DNA of 64,000 nt, from positions 49,159 through 113,158 of the forward strand of contig NZ_JAIEME010000035.1 of assembly GCF_019752415.1 (NCBI RefSeq), read 5' to 3'. The DNA comes from Nitrosomonas sp. (lineage in GTDB: Bacteria; Pseudomonadota; Gammaproteobacteria; Burkholderiales; Nitrosomonadaceae). Below are positions 59,560 to 64,000 of this stretch, piece after piece. The notes below the pieces were generated by a model. The model made no database searches. It had not been told where the DNA came from and saw only the letters and a program-made list of their open reading frames with translations. A program made the translations under genes and the position numbers. Numbering within the stretch: the first letter of the stretch is position 1; each line of letters begins with the position of its first letter.

Positions 59560-60384
59560 ATGAATGCATCAACAAACAATACCTTCGTTGTTGGAGATGA
59601 ATTTGAGCTGATCCAATCAGCGACCGATTATTCTCTGAATCGTGCTGAGAATGGCTGGATAAGCGGACATTTCTATCATTGCGAACTAACCAGTGTTTTT
59701 CAACCCATTTTTAGTATCGCTCAGAGAAAAACTATTGGTCACGCAGCCTATATCCGCTCCCTATCAAACGGAGAAGTCGCGCTTTGGCCTTGGCAGGTTT
59801 TTTCCTTGGCATCAAAAGATGCACAACTGGTTGATTTGGATCGGTTATGCCGGGCAATTCACGCGCTGAATTACTATTTCAATAGTAATTCCAAAGTAGA
59901 CAGTTTGTTTGTCGATGTGCATCCGCGACTTCTGGAAAGCGTTAAAGACGATCACGGTCGCGCATTTGAAAATTTTCTCGATTTGATTGGTATAAAAACC
60001 TCACGAGTAGTCATCGAAATTCCAGCCATCGTTAATCGCAACTGGAAACTGCTCCAGCATGTCATCACCAACTATCGTTCTCGTGGCTATCAAATTGCGG
60101 CTAATTACACCGGTACACGTAGCGATTGGATGACGGAACTGGGGAGTCTATACCCGGATATCGTACGTATTGAAGCACGAGATCTGGTATTGCATGAAGC
60201 AATTACGCCACTGTCAGATACCATACATAGCTTTGGCGCAAGCTTATTGGTTCGGGATATCGAAACACCCGAGCAATTAATTGCTGCCAGACAGACTGAC
60301 GCGGATTATCTGCAAGGAAATTTACTCGGTAAACCGGCACATGCAATTGGAATGATCGAACTATTACCTATTCCAGAAAATTAA
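59560..60384 (+). CDS. Catalytically degenerate EAL-fold protein inside the sulfate cluster
   Basis: 274 residues from ATG 59560, with GGAG 8 bases upstream. It has the EAL barrel (SVFQPIFSIAQRKTIGHAAYIR ... VVIEIPAIV ... DYLQGNLLGKPA) and no GGDEF partner. The EAL tripeptide is HAA (61-63), the metal Asn is Asp (FVDVHP, near 118), DDFGTG is NYTGTR (182-187), the KID lysine is Arg (VRIEA) and AEGVET is VRDIET. It therefore cannot be a c-di-GMP phosphodiesterase; it may bind c-di-GMP or another ligand, or act by protein contact. It lies between the DUF2325 gene and cysT on the same strand. Confidence 0.85.
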   Translation: MNASTNNTFVVGDEFELIQSATDYSLNRAENGWISGHFYHCELTSVFQPIFSIAQRKTIGHAAYIRSLSNGEVALWPWQVFSLASKDAQLVDLDRLCRAIHALNYYFNSNSKVDSLFVDVHPRLLESVKDDHGRAFENFLDLIGIKTSRVVIEIPAIVNRNWKLLQHVITNYRSRGYQIAANYTGTRSDWMTELGSLYPDIVRIEARDLVLHEAITPLSDTIHSFGASLLVRDIETPEQLIAARQTDADYLQGNLLGKPAHAIGMIELLPIPEN

Positions 60385-60434
60385 CACATAAACAGGTGTA
60401 AACAAGAACACAATGAATTTAACAGGAGTTAGAT

Positions 60435-61268
60435 TTGAATACCTTTAAACAACACAGCATTCTGCCGGGCTTCAATCTGGCGCTGGGATTTACCCTGCTG
60501 TATCTGAGCTTAATCGTACTGATTCCGCTTTCGGCAGCGTTTATCCGTACCGCCGAGTTAACCTGGCCGGAATTTTGGTCCATTGTCACCACGCCGCGAG
60601 TCGTCGCTTCGTACCGACTAACATTTGGTGCTTCATTCGCCGCCGCATGCGTCAATGTGGTATTTGGGCTGTTAGTGGCATGGGTGTTGGTGCGTTATCA
60701 TTTTCCCGGTAAAAAATTAGTCGACGCATTAGTGGATCTTCCTTTTGCCCTGCCAACTGCGGTGGCCGGCATCGCGTTGACCGCGCTGTACGCAGGCAAT
60801 GGCTGGATTGGCCAGTTTCTGGAACCGCTTGGCATCAAGGTGGCTTTCACGCCGATCGGTATTTTTGTGGCATTGACTTTTATCGGCCTGCCATTCGTAG
60901 TGCGTACCGTGCAACCGGTACTTGAGGATATCGAGTCCGAGTTGGAGGAAGCGGCAGCGACACTCGGCGCCAATCGCTGGCAAACGTTTACCCGGGTAAT
61001 TTTTCCGGCGATTTTTCCTGCATTGATGACCGGTTTCGCACTGGCTTTTGCACGTGCGATTGGCGAGTACGGATCGGTGATTTTCATTGCCGGTAACATG
61101 CCGATGATCTCCGAAATCACCCCGCTACTGATTGTCACCAAACTGGAACAATATGATTATGCAGGCGCCACGGCATTGTCGGTGGTGATGCTGGTGATTT
61201 CTTTTATTTTGTTACTGATCATTAATCTGCTGCAATGGTGGAGCCGTCGCCGCAGTACTATTACCTGA
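60435..61268 (+). CDS. cysT: Sulfate ABC transporter permease CysT (CysU)
   Basis: 277 residues starting at TTG 60435 with AGGAG eight bases upstream. Six membrane spans; the EAA loop reads [32 protein letters not shown], the ABC-contact motif. N-terminal [25 protein letters not shown] and [21 protein letters not shown] are typical CysT. Forms a heterodimeric channel with CysW. The cysW ATG follows 8 bases after the stop. Confidence 0.96.
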   Translation: MNTFKQHSILPGFNLALGFTLLYLSLIVLIPLSAAFIRTAELTWPEFWSIVTTPRVVASYRLTFGASFAAACVNVVFGLLVAWVLVRYHFPGKKLVDALVDLPFALPTAVAGIALTALYAGNGWIGQFLEPLGIKVAFTPIGIFVALTFIGLPFVVRTVQPVLEDIESELEEAAATLGANRWQTFTRVIFPAIFPALMTGFALAFARAIGEYGSVIFIAGNMPMISEITPLLIVTKLEQYDYAGATALSVVMLVISFILLLIINLLQWWSRRRSTIT

Positions 61269-61276
61269 GAACAACT

Positions 61277-62155
61277 ATGTCCACGATTACATTTCCCGCA
61301 TCCGGTGAAACTTTTAGGCAACGAGCCACACAAGAGCCCGCCTGGGTACGCCGGTCCTTGATTGGATTGGCACTAGCGTTTCTAACGCTATTTCTTTTCA
61401 TTCCACTGATTTCGGTTTTTTATGAAGCATTCAAAAAAGGCGCAGAAGTTTATTTTGCTGCAATCACCGACCCTGATGCGGTTTCCGCCATCAAATTGAC
61501 ACTGACCGTAGCGGCTATCGCGGTGCCGTTGAATCTGGTGTTCGGTGTTGCCGCGGCTTGGGCGATCGCCAAGTTTGAATTTCGCGGCAAAAACCTATTG
61601 ATCACGCTGATCGATTTGCCTTTCTCCGTATCTCCGGTGGTTTCAGGGTTGATTTATGTGCTTGTCTTTGGCCTGCAAGGATGGTTGGGGCCTTGGTTGG
61701 CAGAGCATGACATGAAAATTATTTTTGCTGTTCCCGGTATCGTGCTGGCAACTGTTTTTGTGACGGTGCCGTTTATCGCGCGTGAGTTGATTCCACTGAT
61801 GCAAGCGCAAGGCACTGAAGAAGAAGAAGCGGCCGTGGTGCTGGGAGCAAGCGGTTGGCAAACCTTTTATCAAATTACGTTACCCAATATCAAATGGGGA
61901 CTGCTGTACGGTGCAATCTTGTGTAATGCCCGGGCGATGGGAGAGTTTGGCGCGGTATCGGTGGTATCAGGGCATATTCGCGGCAGTACCAATACGATGC
62001 CGCTACATGTCGAAATTCTCTACAACGAATACAACTTTGCAGCCGCCTTTGCAGTGGCCTCATTGCTGGCACTGCTGGCATTGGTGACGCTGGCATTAAA
62101 AACACTGATCGAATTCCGCAACAAACAACATCAAAAATCAAGAGGTCACGAATGA
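61277..62155 (+). CDS. cysW: Sulfate ABC transporter permease CysW
   Basis: 292 residues from ATG 61277; the longer frame from 61235 lies within cysT. Contact loop [33 protein letters not shown]-terminal [25 protein letters not shown] and [22 protein letters not shown]. The ATG of cysA overlaps its TGA as ATGA (62152-62155), so translation is coupled. Confidence 0.96.
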   Translation: MSTITFPASGETFRQRATQEPAWVRRSLIGLALAFLTLFLFIPLISVFYEAFKKGAEVYFAAITDPDAVSAIKLTLTVAAIAVPLNLVFGVAAAWAIAKFEFRGKNLLITLIDLPFSVSPVVSGLIYVLVFGLQGWLGPWLAEHDMKIIFAVPGIVLATVFVTVPFIARELIPLMQAQGTEEEEAAVVLGASGWQTFYQITLPNIKWGLLYGAILCNARAMGEFGAVSVVSGHIRGSTNTMPLHVEILYNEYNFAAAFAVASLLALLALVTLALKTLIEFRNKQHQKSRGHE

Positions 62156-63252
62156 GCATTGAAGTCCTTAATCTCTCAAAACAATTTGGCACCTTCACTG
62201 CGCTGCATGATGTCAACCTGCAAGTACACTCCGGTGAATTGCTGGCATTGCTGGGGCCTTCCGGCTCGGGAAAAACCACGTTACTGCGTGTGATCGCCGG
62301 ACTTGAAACAGCCGATAGCGGTCAAGTGCTATTCCACGGTGAGGATGCCACCGATCAACATGTCCGTGAACGTCAAGTTGGTTTCGTATTCCAGCACTAT
62401 GCATTGTTTCGCAACATGACTATTTTCGAAAATGTTGCTTTTGGCTTGCGCGTGCGCCCCAAGAAATTTCGTCCTTCTGAAACGGAAATCCGTGATCGGG
62501 TTATGAAATTATTACATCTCGTGCAGCTGGATTGGCTGGCAGATCGCTATCCCCATCAGCTCTCAGGCGGTCAACGTCAACGTATTGCGTTGGCACGAGC
62601 ACTGGCGGTAGAACCCAAAGTGTTATTGCTGGATGAACCTTTTGGCGCATTGGATGCTAAGGTACGCAAGGAATTGCGTTCCTGGTTGCGCAGATTGCAC
62701 GATGATATGCATATCACCAGTGTGTTCGTGACGCATGATCAGGAAGAAGCACTCGAAGTCGCCGATCGGGTCGTTGTCATGAATGAAGGCCGGATTGAAC
62801 AAATCGGCACCCCGGATGAGGTGTATGAGCAACCCGCCAGTCCCTTCGTGTATGAGTTTCTCGGCAATGTGAATTTGTTTCATAGTCGTCTGCATCGTGG
62901 ACGCGCCTGGATTGGTGACATCGAAGTGGACGTACCAGAGCACGCGGAAGCTGACGAACTCACGGCAGTCGCCTACGTTCGCCCCCATGAGATCGAAGTT
63001 GAACGCACGCAGAATGGTGAAGCGGCATTGGCAGCCCGTGTCGTTCACGTTCTTTCCGTGGGTCCGATCGTGCGATTGGAGGTAATGCGCATCGACGATG
63101 CAGACAAAACCCCGATTCAAGTTGAAATCAGTAAGGAACGTTTTCGTGAGTTACAACTGATAAAAGGCGATGAAGTATTTATCAAACCACGCCGCCTTGA
63201 TTTGTTTCCCAAACAGCAGAGTAGCGTCAATGATACGGCACAAGCACAGTGA
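62152..63252 (+). CDS. cysA: Sulfate/thiosulfate import ATP-binding protein CysA
   Basis: 366 residues. Walker [10 protein letters not shown] (near residue 37), ABC signature LSGGQRQR, Walker [18 protein letters not shown]-loop [16 protein letters not shown], and a C-terminal TOBE-like domain (about 240-345) that senses or stabilises the dimer, as usual for CysA. It energises the CysT/CysW channel. Last gene of the cluster. The stop is followed by a repeat and remnant-rich region. Confidence 0.96.
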   Translation: MSIEVLNLSKQFGTFTALHDVNLQVHSGELLALLGPSGSGKTTLLRVIAGLETADSGQVLFHGEDATDQHVRERQVGFVFQHYALFRNMTIFENVAFGLRVRPKKFRPSETEIRDRVMKLLHLVQLDWLADRYPHQLSGGQRQRIALARALAVEPKVLLLDEPFGALDAKVRKELRSWLRRLHDDMHITSVFVTHDQEEALEVADRVVVMNEGRIEQIGTPDEVYEQPASPFVYEFLGNVNLFHSRLHRGRAWIGDIEVDVPEHAEADELTAVAYVRPHEIEVERTQNGEAALAARVVHVLSVGPIVRLEVMRIDDADKTPIQVEISKERFRELQLIKGDEVFIKPRRLDLFPKQQSSVNDTAQAQ

Positions 63253-63817
63253 AGCGTTTCGGATCATTAGCTTAAGTAAATACACAATAAATTTGCTTCG
63301 CGTACCCTGCACCTATCCCCGCGGCAAGACCACGGGGAATAGCAAGTTAACCAGTATCTTCATTGGCGAACAGACAATCATGCAACAAGTGAAACAAAAG
63401 AACAGGCTAATATTGCTATTTCTGCACGTTTTAATCTGATCCTAGGCGACTATTACGGCAAATTGGTTACAGATCATCTGATGATGCTTATGATAGAGCA
63501 TTTTATCTCTACAGGCTCAATTCCACGCCCCTTGGGGAGAAAGTCGGTTAAAATCCAGCAGATTGAAGAGCGCAAGTAATACCTCGCTGCTTGCGGCGGG
63601 ATGCTTTATTGACAAATGTCTTCCACTTGTTACAACTAAAACTGTAGCAATCCAGTGCTAGAAATACATACACAATCATCCAAACGAATCGATTACCCGC
63701 CAAAATTCGATCTAAGCCAAACAATCGCAATCTGCATTTTCTTGACAAAACGTACAGCATCTCTATAATCCACCCTTCGTTTCTGAAGTGATACCAGTCG
63801 CACAGCAACTTCATATT
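63253..63817. other. Degenerate region between cysA and the tRNA
   Basis: 565 bases. A dispersed repeat lies at 63319-63350. From about 63342 to 63579 the plus strand has an open frame without a start codon (…QANIAISARFNLILGDYYGK… to …STGSIPRPLGRKSVKIQQIEERK), suggesting a decayed gene whose family I do not recognise. Nothing else is called. Confidence 0.45.
63319..63350. repeat. Dispersed repeat, copy 2
   Basis: CCGCGG-caaga-CCACGG followed by GGAATAGCAAGTTAA, matching the copy at 52053-52084 at about 27 of 32 positions. The stem here has one G-T pair. Confidence 0.7.
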
Positions 63818-63892
63818 GCGGGAATAGCTCAGTGGTAGAGCACAACCTTGCCAAGGTTGGGGTCGCGAGTTCGAGCCTCGTTTCCCGCTCCA
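63818..63892 (+). tRNA. tRNA-Gly (anticodon GCC), CCA encoded
   Basis: 75 bases. The acceptor stem GCGGGAA pairs with TTCCCGC (63882-63888), T is the discriminator and CCA is encoded at 63890-63892. D-arm AGCTCAGTGGTAGAGC, anticodon stem-loop ACCTTGCCAAGGT with GCC in the loop, and T-arm GCGAGTTCGAGCCTCGT are all well formed. It reads glycine codons GGC and GGU. Confidence 0.95.
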
Positions 63893-64000
63893 TTTTTCAA
63901 AGAAAATGGCTCTTGTGAAATGTTATTTTATTGCCGGAAATCGAATAGTCGCTTACAGGTTTCTTTCCGTAAGGCTTACAACACATTTAGAAGTTATGCA

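Noticed and set aside
62623..63120. 165-codon open frame on the minus strand
   Set aside because: Antisense to cysA, which is intact and conserved.
63693..63893. Open frame over the tRNA
   Set aside because: It is antisense to a perfectly folded tRNA-Gly and has no ribosome binding site.

Overview
The window looks like the chromosome of a betaproteobacterium, most probably a Nitrosomonas-type member of the Nitrosomonadales. This is inferred from the overall gene set (short-form HisG, PurC of the 295-residue type, FlhDC, a TIGR04073-type small protein, AT-leaning codon use) and not proven by any marker gene in the window. There is no rRNA and no CRISPR array; one tRNA gene (Gly, GCC) lies near the right edge.

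Layout. 1-7.8 kb is housekeeping: a membrane protein cut by the left edge, then argH, a fructosamine kinase-like gene, pyrG, eno-ftsB (one-base overlap) and htpX with a clear terminator. 7.8-15.4 kb is mixed: a small exported protein, a short UppS-type prenyltransferase, three small or multi-pass membrane proteins (two too short for ordinary ORF calling), a REC-REC-GGDEF regulator, a bifunctional ornithine-lipid-synthase-like acyltransferase and a HicAB toxin-antitoxin pair whose toxin is frameshifted. 15.4-21.6 kb is a lipid/envelope block: alpha/beta hydrolase and M14 peptidase on one strand; LpxH-like phosphatase, patatin, MJ1255-type glycosyltransferase and diacylglycerol-kinase-like genes on the other. 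21.6-33.6 kb holds a PhoH remnant, a phytase-like secreted esterase, a tiny lipoprotein, an MFS transporter, fumC, a two-cassette integron remnant without an integrase (28.3-29.44 kb), and nrdB-nrdA with an NrdR-like box.

33.6-38 kb is accessory and decayed: a tandem receiver protein without output domain, a MITE-like element, an IS110 fragment, two orphan genes and a stray copy of the purC 3' end. 38-49.5 kb returns to core functions: purE-purK-purC (overlapping), exbD, sodB, hisG, hisD, an rRNA methyltransferase, a NrfJ-like small exported protein, uvrB, an aspartate aminotransferase and flhDC. A c-di-GMP-type protein lies just upstream of flhDC, and a truncated EAL gene faces it. 52-55.7 kb has a secreted cyclophilin, a non-coding stretch of almost 1 kb, a lytic transglycosylase and a lipoprotein.

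56.0-63.25 kb is the most coherent accessory system: a sulfate-uptake cluster made of a YezD-family protein, an alginate-export-type outer-membrane porin, periplasmic sulfate-binding protein, a DUF2325 protein, an EAL-fold protein that has lost its catalytic motifs, and CysT-CysW-CysA. Two perfect AT-rich dyads lie upstream of it. The porin, binding protein and ABC importer would carry an oxyanion across both membranes; the YezD, DUF2325 and dead-EAL proteins are unexplained passengers that look like regulatory or sensory parts and are the best candidate here for an undescribed system.
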